Shown here: positions 41,287 through 53,997 of the stretch, in pieces
Layout of the letters: every line of letters begins with the position of its first letter
How positions within the stretch are numbered: the stretch's first letter is position 1
DNA from: Byssochlamys sp. IMV 00236
Lineage: Eukaryota; Ascomycota; Eurotiomycetes; Eurotiales; Thermoascaceae
Direction: 5' to 3'
NCBI GenBank assembly: GCA_001931875.2
Contig: MSJH02000604.1
Coordinates: 62,001 to 126,000, forward strand
DNA: 64,000 nt
Program-made: the position numbers and the translations under genes
Notes under the pieces: model-generated
Databases searched by the model: none
What the model was told of the DNA's origin: nothing
Seen by the model: only the letters and a program-made list of their open reading frames with translations

Positions 41287-43264
41287 TTACTGCAGTCTCT
41301 TCCGCTTCCGGTCTTCAGCAAAAGCTGCTTCATCCTCGTCGGGGCGCTCTGCCGTTTCAGCAGGGTTCAGCAAAGAATGCACGTTGCTCGCCATACTCGA
41401 ACGTCGCGTCGCAGGTAATGATGACTCATGTCGTAGGAACTTAGGGCCACCGATTGTCCAGCCGTTATCAACATTCATTGATGAAGGACCATGGCCGGTC
41501 GTGAGAGGTGGAGTGCCATGGCGGGACATGTCCTGAGGGCGCCTAGGCCCGCCCATCTCGTACTGAGCCAGGACTTCACGAACTTGCTGATCATCTGGGG
41601 CGGGTGCTCGATGGGGTGACGGGGGCCACTGACTGTTCGGGTTCGCAGCTGTGTCGCCTGGCGCAGAGGGAGAGGTACCTGGGAGCCACCCATGCTGACG
41701 GATGTCAGCCGAGGTGTGCCGACGAGCAAGATTTGGCCCCGGGGGAGACGAGACAGATGAAAGAGGATGAGGTACCGGAGGTTGTTGACCAGGGACTTGA
41801 AGTCGATTATAGCCCGAAGACGCGTTCGGTGCAGCAATTGAACCGTATCGACGCGGTGATACGGCCAGATGTTGCGGGACAGGGGGGCGAATGTTTCCTC
41901 TCATAGCATCAACCATAGAAGGTCGGCGGCTTTCATCCTGTGGCACTTGGCGAGGGGAGAGCGGAGGGCCAGGATCAATGGACATATTCGCAAAGTATGG
42001 CTGGCGACCAGAGAGAAGAGTCTCCTGTGGGTTCTCTAGAGCCCGAACAGCATCCAATTGCCGCTCCACATCTTTTTGCATGTTTGAGACTGGTCAAGAA
42101 GTCAGCAAGCATCGCAGGCTTGGAAATGCTCCAGGATCCTCACCATCGCGGTATAACGGGCTGCTCCGATCCGGAACCAATGCCATCAGGAAATGGGACA
42201 TCGAATGCGTCCACTGGAAGGCGTTAGATAAGGCCCAAGAGGGAGTGTAGTAAGAAGTCACAAACCTGGCAGCACTTGACAAGACTGTCCGTCATTGTCT
42301 GACACCTTGTGCTCAGAGCAGCATTACTCTCCTCCGCGCGGGTGAGACGACTATGCATATCATATAGGCTATGTTCAAGGTTCAAAAATCTCTGCTCCGT
42401 CGCATCATGGATGGGTTCAGCCGGAGCTCCTTGTTGGGGTACACCTGGTTTATGGTTCGAAAAGGAATCCCGATGGATAAGAGCATGTCTGGATGCGCGT
42501 CGCTTGATTTCGCGTAGTCCGACCAGATCTCCTCTCTTGAAGTTGCCATTCCCATGCTTGAACTCCCATAGAGCAGAGTCAGGCGAACCAGTGTGGAAGA
42601 CATCGCTCACTTCTTCACGATTAGTTCCTAATGTACCAATGATGTCGGCAGGGGTACTGTACCTTTGTGGAAACCGTACATGTTCAATTGGCGGACGAAT
42701 GATGATATGTTGGTATGTTTGAAGTATTGTCTGCGCAGAATACTTAGCATTGTGCACTACAGCTGCAGGCACCTGGAGAGACGTACGCAAGGACTTTCGA
42801 GAATTCAGATGTGGGAGACATCACGAAACTCTCATTCGAACTCGACCAAGAGATCAAATGTTGAATGCTCTGATCTTCAAGCATACTGCGAAGTGTTAAC
42901 GGTGCTCTTCCCTGCGATAAATTCTTTCCACGTACTTGTATAGTTTATGGATAAATGCTGTCTGCACAACCTTGGGTTGCTGGGCCGCGGCCGCAGCCCC
43001 AATCGTCTGATTGGGAGCAGCGCTGTTCGAATTGCCCGTCTCTGAAGACCCATTTGTATTGTTCATCCCTCCGTGTTCCCCGTTTTCAGGGCTGCTACGG
43101 GCCTGGCCAGCCCCCGACGTAGGTGTGGTGACATCCATTGGGTCACCTGGTGAGTGATCCGAGGTGACTGAAGTGGTCAAGACAGGAAGATTGCGCGTTT
43201 TGCCAGGTATATCCCGTGGGACGGAGAAGGGACTCCTCGCGGGTGGATCTGCCACTCTATTCAT
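41287..43264 (-). CDS. sfl1: HSF-type transcription factor, Sfl1-like
   Basis: This is a predicted nuclear regulator with a heat-shock-factor-type DNA-binding domain. Six exons (43264-42936, 42885-42787, 42730-42663, 42612-42266, 42213-42144, 42089-41287) close to 571 aa. The DNA-binding domain is spread over exons 1-4: FIHKLYNMLEDQSIQHLISW, SSNESFVMSPTSEFSKVL, TNISSFVRQLNMYGFHKE and a wing ending ALWEFKHGNGNFKRGDLVG. REIKRRASRHALIHRDSF after the domain is characteristic of the Sfl1 branch, known in yeasts as a repressor of flocculation and filamentation genes. A coiled coil follows (EQRFLNLEHSLYDMHSRL). The C-terminal 270 residues are Pro/Ser/Gln-rich, ending in a basic RKRKRLQ. The N-terminal 100 residues are Ser/Asn/Thr-rich. 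The 2.1-kb promoter region suggests complex regulation. Confidence 0.93.
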
Positions 43265-45364
43265 CACTAGGATGCGATTGAAAGACTGTAAGAAGAAGAA
43301 GAGCAATACGCTGAGGCGTCAAGTCGGAAGAGATGATAGGTAAACACTTCCGAACGTGCTAAGCGCAGCAGCTCTTCGACGCTGAAGAAGAGCACAGTCG
43401 TAGGGATATTTTGCAACTCCTCGTCGACGCTTTAACGGTTGCGATATATAGGGACTGTGAGGATATAAAGCTACCGGGAGCTAATCAGGGCACGGAGGCT
43501 ATAGTCTTGTTGCACATTTCGAGGTGTCAGGTAACGTTGATATACCGAAGGACTGCGGCGGAAACCAGCAGAGTCTCTTTTGACTATCGTCTTCCGTACG
43601 TCCTCCGGTCTGCTAGAGTCGACCGTTTAAGCTGCGGGGAAGCGATATCGCGACGGCGTTGCGGCGCGTGAAACGAAACAGCTACCCAACTGGGAGCTCC
43701 CAGCCATACACAGGTTGCTGACAACTTTCTCCGCAACGGGCAATGGGGGAACGAAAAGAAGTTGGTGTTCCCCGTTCACAGCACCAAGCAGTCAGCCGTG
43801 TGCCGCGTGAGATTTCTTGAGGCCCTAAATCGGAGAGAATGCGACGGGAGAATCGACAAGCGGCACCGTTCGCTGTGAACAGTCAGAATCAGCGGACGGC
43901 AGAACCAGTGCGCCAATGCGGCAGATGTCCCCAAGTCGGTATCAACCGGTCACCAGGACGATGGACAATCGAGGACGATGGGAGATGAGGGGGAAGACGG
44001 TTGGCCATAGAGGGAGGAATCGAGAAGTGAGAGAAGAGGGAGAAAGAAGAGCTGTGGAGTTTGGGGCGGGTCCGTTCGATAGGGAGAGCCAGACCGGACC
44101 AGCATAAGAAGCGCGATAAAGCACCGGCCCGAGGAAGATCCCTCGAGGAAGAAGGTCGAGCAGACGCCTAGAAGTACCGAAGAACTTCTTAGCCAGGTCG
44201 CTATTCTACAACTGTACAACAAGTCTTCTGCACGAGATAGCTGCGGTGCTGTTCTCCCCCTCGTTGTGCGTGTATCTTCGACTGACTATCTATCCTCACA
44301 GCCCGCCAAGCGTCTCGGGTTCTGCGATCACGGCAGTTCCCACGGGTTTCTCTCGAGTCCAGAAACGCTGCTCCATTCTTCGACTGTTCCATTCTGACCC
44401 GGTCCATGGGCTCGCCTTACCGGCTGACCTTCGAGAAGCCCGCAGTGGCAAAGTAATCCGGAGCTGGCCCGCTTGTGGGATAGTGAAGAATGATCCCTGA
44501 GTTTGTGCTACTCGAGCCACCACGAGGGCAGCTGATGGCAAGACGCTCATAATAATAATAAAGAGTATGTAATATAGCCTCTCTGTGTCCTTCCTCGTAA
44601 GGCGATCGACCCATGATCCCTCCAGCGGTCGAGCCGTTGGCTTAGATAATAACCAATGCAATCTTGCCCCTTTTTTCCTGCACGATGTATGTACATGTAT
44701 TAGGCTCTTCGCACTACCGGTATATCATTTTTCATCTCCATCAACTAACGGCCCTTCGAATCTGTCCTGTGTACGGTATCCATCAATGATTATAGGGTGC
44801 TATTCCTTTCCTATTATGTGACAAGTAATTTCTCTGAGAACAGTGTGTAAATTTAGCAAGATCGACCGTTATTATCATGATTGACATTTCTTTATGCGAC
44901 AACAGCTCACGGACCCTCTCAGCCAATCACTGGTGGCCTAATGGGGCACACAACGTCCCGCTCTCCTTGCTGTTAATTATGGACTTGGCAATTCTGCTCC
45001 ATACAACACTATCAGACAAATCTATGGCATGAAAAGAGCTATCATCTTGTTTGTATACTTGATTCGAGATTCGTGTCAATTTTAAAAGTTTCTTGGCCTG
45101 AGGATACAGCACGCATAGCCCGCAAACGAGGAAAACCGGTCCGCGATTATTCCTCCGGTATATCTTCAGCATTTATCTTAATCTTTGCTGTCTTGCCTTC
45201 GTCTTAAAAAATAATATATCTCATTCAGACGTGAGACGACTGTTCTTTTAGTCTCACCCATCATTACTGAGTACTCAGACTGAAGGTGGCAGGTGGGGAC
45301 GATCTGATCAGAAACTACTTATCCACGTTTCTGCCTGGCTATAAGTTCGTAGGTCTTGTGCACC
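43265..45364. promoter_or_regulatory. Long divergent intergenic region (2.1 kb) between the Sfl1-like and F-box genes
   Basis: No gene is supported; frames at 43411-43671, 43942-44222, 44296-44661 and 44927-45172 lack domains and splice logic. It is the longest non-coding stretch outside the accessory island, in keeping with a regulator that has a long leader or distal sites. Confidence 0.5.
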
Positions 45365-47167
45365 ATGGCTGGAGATTCAAGTTCGACAGCCTTAGATATT
45401 ATAACTGCCTTCGAGGCTCTGGACACAAAAAAGGCCCGCAGAACAGCGTACGAGACTGATATACACAACTTCGAGCGATTTCCTACTGATCATCTCTCAG
45501 ATATCATGGAATCTTGGATTTACTTGACCTTGATGAGTGGCGCGAAGTCAAGGAACGGGCAGAGTCAAAGTCTCTCAAGCGTGATATCCTGGGTTCACTT
45601 CCAGTGGAACTTGTCGCTCGCATATGCCAGCTGCTTGGGTTAGCAGACATAGTAGCTCTGCAGTCAGTATGTTCACTCGAGGACCTCAGTCTGTTGTGCT
45701 CTTCCGAGATCATTCATAAGTCTGACATCAACTCTTTCGATTGTGCTTCCGGATAGTAGATAGTGGCTAATGGACATGCACATATACCCAGGTGTCTACA
45801 CGCTGGCATGAGTTGCTATCATCGCCCGTCATTTACAGAACTGCTCTTCGGTCTCATGGTATAAATGGACCATATGACCGGTTCTCTGACCAAGAGATGC
45901 ATTCCATCTTCGTTCGACATGCAAAACGGAGGCTTCGTCTAGAGCTAGGGCGACCTTACAGCGAAGCCTTCTATCCAGCATTACTGGGTCGCCTGGGGTC
46001 CGAGAACGTAGTAGCATATTGTGACGGGCGATTGCTATGGGCCGATCGAGACCAGGACGACGGTCCCTTTGGTCTGGTGCTACTTTCTCTAACTACTGGC
46101 ACGCTATCTCGGTTCTTTACCGAGGAGAGAGAGGTACCGTTCCATGTGGCCGTTTCTGATATTGCTGTTGCCATGATCTCAATGCGAGGGTATGAAACCG
46201 TCTAACTTTCCCCAGAGCTTCATCTATTTTTTTTTTTTCTAACATTGCTGGCTCTGAAAGTAATTGCTTTGTCGCCAATTTCACGACTTCTGAAGAGGCA
46301 TGCCTCCGTCTACCCTCCGCCGGCATCTATTACTTCACAATGTCCGGCGACCGGGTCGCTGTGATCACTCGCAATTGTCATCTCTCTTTCTGGGATCTTA
46401 AGTCAAAAGTCACGAGAGAGTTCAAGCTCGACGTTCTACCATTGTGTGTAGCAATCCATCCTACCGAGGATCGCTTTACAACACTACATCTAGAACATGA
46501 CGGCGTTAGCTGCAATAGCTACCATCTGCACGACACGGCAGTTGATGGACTTGTCGTGACGCACTACGACGTCACAGGAACCACGATCACCAGACACCAA
46601 CCATCAACCGTACTCCGACCTTTTCCAGAAAACACGCGGGCGTCGACAATGTACAGACGCGTCGACTCAACCGCCTGCAACATAGGAGTCTTGCATATAG
46701 CGCCGGAGAATCAGCCCGATAAGCCTAATTTGATGTGGATCTCTTACGACCCAACAACTGACAAGATATCTACACGTTTCGTCGACAAAAAGAGCAGTGA
46801 TACATTCCTAGGCAGTTTTACTGGGTGGCGGGCTACCCATGTTTCTAACAACTTGGTATATTACATCTCCCCTCAACGTGGAGGCTGGGACGAAGACGTG
46901 GGACCGTATATCTTGAACCTGGATACCGGGCTCGTACACGAACCGATGGAGATCTCCCTACTACGTACTCAACAAGCCCTAGAAGAGGCGATCATCAATG
47001 ATGATACCCCCACAGATTGGCTTGATCGTCCGATGAATGTCTTGTTACGCACGTTTGGAGACTCCACCTTCTTTGGGTGGGCGACTCAAACCGGATTCAA
47101 GATTTACTGCTTCGACGAAGACACCAACATGAGCTGGGCTCAGACAATACCCCAGCAAGGATTATAA
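45365..47167 (+). CDS. F-box protein
   Basis: A predicted substrate receptor for an SCF ubiquitin ligase. Four exons (45365-45447, 45501-45666, 45792-46189, 46261-47167) close to 517 aa. The first intron (donor GTACGA, acceptor TCTCAG) switches reading frame and joins KKARRTAYHGILDLLDLDEW. The F-box follows as ILGSLPVELVARICQLLGLA, then DIVALQSVSTRWHELLSSPV, itself formed across intron 2. The rest has a propeller-like pattern of short strands, with AVITRNCHLSFWDLKSK resembling a WD blade, and ends AQTIPQQGL. No LRR array is present. The target is unknown; this subfamily is expanded and variable in Aspergillus-like fungi. Confidence 0.87.
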
Positions 47168-47655
47168 AAGTCAATAGTCGAACTCTTGTCATTATTGTGT
47201 GGCAATTAGAAAACCGGAATGGAAAAAAAAGTACAATGGAAGCAGCGCACCACCACTAAGCAAAAGTGCAAGGTGACAAAGGTCGCGGAAGGAGGAAAAA
47301 CATGCAACAAGAAAAAGGACACAGGGTGACCACAGTCTATCTATCAGTCTAAGCGTCGACTCAATACGATCCTTGTATCCAAATATGTCATGAAAACCGT
47401 TCAGGGCCGACAAAAATCCCCGAGTCTCTTCAATTCAGCTACGTCGTTCCCTCCCATGGGTCTCGGGAGACCTTCTATGGACTCGTTTCTGCGTAGAGCG
47501 GTCAGCATATCTTCATGAAAAAGACATGTGATCAACTCTTGAGTCTCTCCACACACACAAACACATTCTCTCCCTCGGGAGCTCTTCACCAGACATACAA
47601 AGATAATTAGGGCAATGGAGTTAGAGAGGATCATATGAAATTGCTGGTGCGGTGC
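47168..47655. other. Intergenic between convergent genes
   Basis: 3' flanks of the F-box (+) and succinyl-CoA ligase (-) genes. No feature seen. Confidence 0.5.
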
Positions 47656-49453
47656 TTAGATACCGAGGGTGAACTCGACTCCGACGTCAATATCCCGAGC
47701 CATCTTGACGACCTTGGAGAACTGGACCGACTTCTCGGCGGCGCTCTGGAGGTCCTGGATGGAGAAGATCTTCAGGCCAGAGTCGTTGATCTGTGAGGGA
47801 TATTAGCCAAAAGGACATCATCTCTGTAAATGTGCGAAATCATGGACATACCAGCTTCTGAGCCTGCTCCATGTTGGTACCCTGCAAACGGGCAATGATG
47901 GGGGTACGGAGACCCATGTCGTTGACGACGTGGATCAGACCCTGTGCGATGGCATCGCAGCGGACGATACCACCGAAGATGTTAACGAAGATAGCGGTGA
48001 CCTTGGGGTCGTTGGTGATAAGCTCGAAGGCGGAGCGGATGGCAGCAGGGGTGGCACCACCACCAACATCCAGGAAGTTAGCGGGGCTTCCTCCGTTCAG
48101 CTTGATGATATCCATAGTGGCCATGGCGAGACCGGCACCGTTGACTATATCAAATTAGTATTCACTACAAGCCTAATTCGAGAAGAGCGATACATACCCA
48201 AGCATCCAATGTCACCATCAAGCTTGATGAAGTTCAGGCCGTGCCTACATCAGCAGTTAGCACTTATCCACGCCAACATTGGATGGCTGTCATACTCAGC
48301 AGCCTTAATCTCGTCAGGGTCCTCCTGCGTGGGATCCCTCCAGGAGAAGATCTCCTTCTGTCTGAATTCAGCGTTGTCATCGAATCCAAGCTTGGCGTCC
48401 ATAGCCAGCACCTGGTGGTCGGAGGTCTCTGACAGAGGGTTGATCTCGATCTGGGTAGCGTCCTTCTCCACGAAGACCTTGTACAGGTTCTGGATGGTAG
48501 TCTTGGCATCCTCGATGCACTGCTCGGAGAAACCAAGGTCGGTAGCAATCTTGCGGGCAATCTCGTCGGTGACGCCAACGTTGATGTCGATGGGGGTTGT
48601 GTTGATAGCGTCAGGCGACTCCTTGGCGATAGCTTCGATGTCCATGCCACCCTGGGAAGAAGAGACGATAACGGGGCTCTGGGTCTGACGGTCCATGAGG
48701 ATGGCGAGGTAGAATTCACGCCTGGCAAACTTGCGCTCACAAATGTAGACCGAACTGCAGAGACGGCCCTTGGCACCAGTCTGTTTGGTGATAAGCTTGT
48801 GGCCGATCATCTGGCCGGCGAACATCTTGGCCTCCGTCGGGCTGGTTTGAAGAATCTCCGTCAGAAAATGCCAGGCTCATACACGCAGCAAGCGATGTAC
48901 TCACGAGTAGATAACGCGGACACCACCCTTCAGACCGTTGTCGAAGGAACCCTTGCCTCGACCACCAGCAAGGACCTGGGCCTTGATGACCATGTCGCCC
49001 GTACCTGGGGCGCGCTTCAGTATATACTTTCTAAAAAAGAAAAAAACAAAGGATCCATATCAAGTACCAATCTCCTTAGCAACAGCCTCTGCCTCCTCCG
49101 CGGTGCGGGCGACAGCGCCCTTGGGAGTTCCGACGCCATACTATAGGTTGGCACCTTGTCAGTATGCAGCCGGGTAAACAGTCGCGCTAAGTGTGGTTCA
49201 GCTGCGGTAGCTGTCGACATTGACAACATACTTGTTTCAGCAGGTTGGCAGACAGATATTCGTGGATGGAGAGGTTTCGTCGTTGCTGCTGCGCGAGTCT
49301 ACTCTGTACAGATGCATCCTAGATAGAGCAAAAACCCGTTCGTGTTAGCGACAGCCTGTCAAAGCGCGCGCGTCGTTCAGGCCAGGGAAGGGGACTTACG
49401 GTAGCAGCTCTGAAAGCTGCGGCGACTGGGCGACCGCGCGCAAGCTTGAACAT
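47656..49453 (-). CDS. LSC2: Succinate-CoA ligase subunit beta, mitochondrial
   Basis: The beta subunit of the TCA-cycle enzyme that converts succinyl-CoA and NDP to succinate and NTP in the mitochondrial matrix; the alpha subunit is not in the window. Eight exons (49453-49400, 49318-49232, 49140-49068, 49004-48905, 48841-48296, 48244-48198, 48144-47852, 47790-47656) give 444 aa. The presequence is [18 protein letters not shown]. The mature part begins [20 protein letters not shown]. The ATP-grasp region has [20 protein letters not shown] and [12 protein letters not shown]. The C-terminal ligase-CoA domain has [15 protein letters not shown] and [17 protein letters not shown]. The ADP- or GDP-specific form cannot be decided by eye. 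Codon use is biased toward C-ending codons, in keeping with high expression. Confidence 0.96.
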
Positions 49454-50246
49454 GGCGGACGACAATGAACGAGAATCGAAAGGCTAAAAAAGAGAAAAAG
49501 TGAGATGGAAGGGGGCTGAGATAGAGGGAAGGGGAGTTGGATTAGGAACAGGGACAGGTTTGCATTTTCGGGGAGAACCTCGGGCTGATACTTGGTCTAC
49601 TTACCTAGGTTAGATGTACGGTGAGTCGCTCTGCGTCGGGACTCGGCTGTCACCTGATGGCGTCCGACTTCTCGCGCCGCCCGATTTCTTTTTGCTCATT
49701 TGGATTCTTAAGTATAAGAAGGGCCTCGTCGCCCTCTTTCAGAAAGCATTTACGCGCTGGGGGCAGCTCTCAACCCCGCGTGGGAGCTTCACCATCACCA
49801 TCCCATCTGCGTGTCAACTGTTTACTTTATCTCCAGCTTGTGACCCACCCGGCTGGCTAATGGGAGCCAAGCATGTGGATAAAGACATAACCGTATATAG
49901 AGCAGCTCCTCAACTGTATACCGACCTCAAGCAAATGCTCACAGCTTCAGGGTTTTATATCTTTTGACGTGGATAACCAATAGCAATATTTACCTACTAC
50001 TACTACACTGGCAATCACTGCGATGTTTCCGCCTCAACCAATGTCAATGAAATGCAACTGACAATAACAACCGCCGTCAACCAACATATAGATGGGCCCC
50101 AGTCGGCAACCCCGGAAGCTTGTCGATCGCTAGATTCAACGTCCCTGGAACACAATTATGCGATATCAAAAATAATAAACAGGAGCTAACCACTGCGATC
50201 GTATGATCATATGGTACATACATTTACCCTCCTGTCATCCTCTGCA
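49454..50246. other. Intergenic: promoter of the succinate-CoA ligase gene and 3' flank of the Ayr1-like gene
   Basis: No supported gene; the frame at 49614-49967 has no recognisable domain. Confidence 0.5.
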
Positions 50247-51706
50247 TCAATCGGTTTTGCGTCCTTGCTCTCTCCGCACCTTGTACAGTCCGAACATCCT
50301 CGTCATGATCCGATCAAACAGTCCCCACCAGGCCCAGCCTCCAGACACAAGCCAGATAAGCCAGGCCCTATTCCCTTCCCAGATCCACGTCTTACTACCC
50401 CGCGCCCACGGCCAAAGCCATCTCCAGGGAGCTGAGCCGTAAAGGATCTGGTTCACAACGCTACGCGCATAGGCTGCGTTTGGCATTGCGTTCTCTTGGC
50501 TGTGAACCAGTCGCCGCTGGTACTCGGTTTCAACGGCCGCATACAACGAGTTCGGAACGAGGGTGCGCTTCGTGCGCGCAATACGGGACTGAACGCCTCC
50601 TGTAATGACCGTGGTCACCTTGACGCTGCAGTCGCGAGTTGTCAGATATGACACAGAGAGACAGAAAACCGCCGGGAGGACAAGGAACATACCCGACTGG
50701 AGCTAATTCGACACGCAAGGCATCACTCCAAGAGTGCAAAGCGGCCTTGGATGCGTTGTAGACGGAGCCAAAAACGTAGGGAATAATCTTGTATACCAAG
50801 TCAGCCCAGGCTTCTTTCAAACAGTAGTTAGGGACAAGATCACATACTCCAGCGACGGATCCAATCTGGACAATAGTCCCCTTGGCCTTGATAAGCAGCG
50901 GAAGGAAAGTCTGACACATGAGGATCACCGAGAAGAAATTCGTCTCGAACGTCTTCCGCGCTTCAGACAGCTGGGCCTCTACCGCAGGTACAGTATAATC
51001 TAAATCCAACAAGTTAGCAATCACGATACAAAACATAAAAACCAGAAAATAACAAAAAAGGTCCTGCTTCCATACTTCGGCCCCTGGCATAATTCTAACA
51101 TTAGCAATGAATGCATTGCGCATCAAAAACACTCAAACAAAGAAAAGAAGAGAAAGAATAAACTCACGCATTATTAACCAAATAATCCAATCCCTTCTCA
51201 CCCACTCTCTTCTCAACTTCCTCGAAACACGCCTTGACGCTCTCCTCATCATCCACTACCAGACTCAGCGTTTCAATTCCTTTAGCTTCTAGATCCGTGA
51301 GCGTCTCTCTGTTCCTCGCTGTGGCGAATACACGGAGTCCATTTTTATGGAATTCGAGCGCTAGCGAATGTCCAATTCCACCTGGGGAACATCTGGGAAT
51401 TGAAATTGATTAATTGATTAGCACAAGAGTATTCCTGATGTAACTAGGTAGGTAGTTACTTGGCAGTAAACTTGAAAATTAGAGAAAGTGAAAAAAGCAA
51501 GATGCTGACGGAGTGAAAGTCAAAAAGAGCAAAGAAAGAAACAAAATAGACTCATTTGAATAACTTAGTGATTATTCTCGTCGTGGTAGTAGTTAATTCA
51601 GGTAATTAACCGGGTCATTTTGGGGCTACATGGAATAACGTTTATGCATCCCTCGAGTCTCTCTTTGCACTTACCCGCTGATAAGGACAGATTTGCGATC
51701 CATCAT
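50247..51706 (-). CDS. AYR1: Short-chain dehydrogenase, Ayr1-like (1-acyl-DHAP reductase family)
   Basis: Predicted NADPH-dependent 1-acyldihydroxyacetone-phosphate reductase, an ER/lipid-droplet enzyme of phosphatidic-acid synthesis. Exons 51706-51675, 51392-51168, 51083-51076, 50999-50848, 50787-50693 and 50625-50247 close to 296 aa. The second exon pair needs an 8-nt microexon (51083-51076) to make LDYLVNNAGRNYTVPA, the canonical motif of this family. Cofactor loop: VLISGCSPGGIGHSLALEF. Active site: YNASKAALHSWSDALRVEL (Tyr-X3-Lys). The start is MM at 51706 or 51703. The C-terminus is strikingly Trp-rich (APWRWLWPWARGSKTWIW, WAWWGLFDRIM), with about eleven Trp in roughly 45 residues, probably a membrane or droplet anchor. 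Paralogues of this family are common, so substrate assignment is moderate. Confidence 0.88.
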
Positions 51707-52382
51707 GATTCCAGACCCCATAGAAGAAGAATTCGAATATTCTTGCTCATTACTCATTTTTTTTTAAAGGATTCCGTAAACGCTTTTGAGGATTTTGTTT
51801 GTCGGATGATTTCTCAGAACTAGGGATTTACCAATGGATCGAAGCGATGAATATTACTTATGGGAACGGAAGATCGACACTTGGCCTCGGCATATGGATA
51901 GATTAGGTACCTAGCATTACCACGTGATCGAGCTACGGCTAATGGTCATAGAGCTGATTTTCCCCGCCGCAGCTCTGTGATATTTGTCTGGATTTTTGAC
52001 ATGATAGCGTTCGTCTTTGCCGTCGTCTTCGTGCAGAATTGTGTGGACGGCTATTAGAAAATATATTGGGTTAGATAGTATAACAATCTTGCATGTTGTT
52101 ACATAGCGATCGGGTCTATTTTAGATAAAATGTGTAGGAATTGCGCATCGATGCAAACGTCATACTCAGTAAAACAGGGATTGGTTCTAACATCTAACTA
52201 TCTGGGTATTAGTGATAAGGTAAGATAAATCGAAACGTCAAATTCTAGGCCAATGGACACATCCAAGGCTGTGTGCTATATAGACGATGAAGAAAGCCGC
52301 TAGAACGCTCTGGGATATCACAAGAAACGAGCAATGGTTCCAAAAAAAAGTATCAAACGGACAAGAAGAAGATCTAATCAGT
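51707..52382. other. Intergenic: promoter of the Ayr1-like gene and 3' flank of the transporter
   Basis: No feature seen beyond T-rich runs near the start codon. Confidence 0.45.
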
Positions 52383-53997
52383 TCAAACAGGGGTACTCTC
52401 CCCAGATGAATGAGGTTTGAGTTCCTTGACTTGAAAGCCACCCTCATCCTTATCCTCGCCTACTTGCGGCCAGAGGATGTGATGCAACATAACCGCGCGG
52501 ACCATCATATAACAGACGAAAAAGTACATCAAGATCAATATGATGGTCATCACGCAGCCGATTATCTGGATGGGCTTGCAGGAAAAGGCTTTTCCGATGG
52601 CAAAGGTGGCAGTGATCAAGGCGGTGTTCGGGAAGACGAACGAGAACCATCCCATTGAGAAAATCATACGGCCGGGTCCAATGGCGGAGACATGGGCCAA
52701 GGTTGCAATCCAGAAAAAGAATATCGCAAGTCTACAGACAGACAACGTCAGTGATCACTATCAGGCTTGAAAGGAGCTAGAAAATGCATACCCCCATAAC
52801 CACAAGGCGGAAAAGTTGGCGACAACTCGAATGACATTTGCGGCAAGCTCCCCGTCGCCCATGAAATCGGAAGGGAAAGATCTCTTTGCATTGGCTGCCA
52901 TATTCACGATCCCGGCAACGGTGAAAGCACTAGGTCCGACGGAGACGAACATTCCCGGTCGAACGTTTTCCTTGGGCAGCTTCTGCGTCATTAATCGATA
53001 GATGAACGCCGCATATACCGTCAGGGACATGAGAAAGCCGACTCCCTGGATAGTGGTGCCTCCGATGATCACGCGCAGAGAATGGCTAGGCTCAAGTGTA
53101 GAACTTAAGATGCCGGCGTGGGGTCCAATTATCAGCATGGGATAGGCTGGAAAGATCCAAATGGGGGTCATCTGTGCGATGGTAAAGGTCTGTGTCGACC
53201 ACCTGCGCTGTGTTAGACCCTGCGCCCATCAATGCCGGAGCATACTCACACAATAAGGTAGATACCGGCTGAGAGGATGACGGCAAGAGTCGCATCTATC
53301 CAAAATAATATCTCGACGGCGTGTTTGAGCCATCCCCCCGTGTGTTCCGGTCCATACTGAGAGATATTGATCAATATCGTCCCAAAAGAGACTGCAGCGG
53401 CAGGGACAAACAGAGACTCGGTCGGATGCATGAAGGACGCCTTGAAAGTATAAGGATAAAAGCAGAATCTCATGATCAACAAAGTCCAGATGCAGAGATA
53501 GAAAACGATATTCATCAAGAACACTACCACCCCGATGGTTTCCAGACCGCGGAAGCGGAAAGGAACTTTTGAATCCTTAGCGCCTTTGTTTCTGTAGTAC
53601 TGGAACGCGATATCTTACCTGCGTATAGTACATTGGCGATTCCACCTGTCGCCATCGTGAGCGTGAAGTATGCCCATGTGAAATGACGGATCCGCTGTCT
53701 CCAACTGAGTTTGCCGGACCGTTCACTAGGGACTCTGGGAGGAATGGCATGGTCTACCCCCGGGATATTATCAGAGACCGATCTCTTCTCCGAATTGGAC
53801 GTGACTGGACGAAATGTCGACCCCGTATCATTTATCGCTCCCAGGGCGGACGTATGAGCCTCCCGGGCGTTCATGGAGAAGGGATACTCGGCCGAACCGA
53901 TGCTGACGGCCCGCTCAGCATCTTCAATCGTTGGCGTGCGATATCCATCTTCTCCAGGGTTCCGCCAATGCCTGGGAACTTCCATATAGTTTGACAT
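52383..53997 (-). CDS. TDT/SLAC1-family transporter (malate/C4-dicarboxylate or sulfite type)
   Basis: A plasma-membrane protein of the tellurite-resistance/dicarboxylate transporter family, with about ten hydrophobic helices. Exons 53997-53619, 53565-53250, 53202-52792 and 52731-52383 close to 484 aa. The first 105 residues are a hydrophilic cytosolic tail. The family signature follows as HFTWAYFTLTMATGGIANVL, then GLETIGVVVFLMNIVFYL, ILINISQYGPEHTGG, TPIWIFPAYPMLIIGPHAG and SMGWFSFVFPNTALITATFA. The C-terminal tail is acidic (GEDKDEGGFQ). Fungal members include Mae1 malate permeases and Ssu1 sulfite pumps. I lean to the Mae1 side from the long N-tail and the pore segments, but this is not decisive. 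Confidence 0.9.

Noticed and set aside
44171..44190. Heat-shock-element-like GAA/TTC units upstream of the Sfl1-like gene
   Set aside because: Spacing between GAA and TTC is 1 or 4 instead of 2, so it is not a canonical element.
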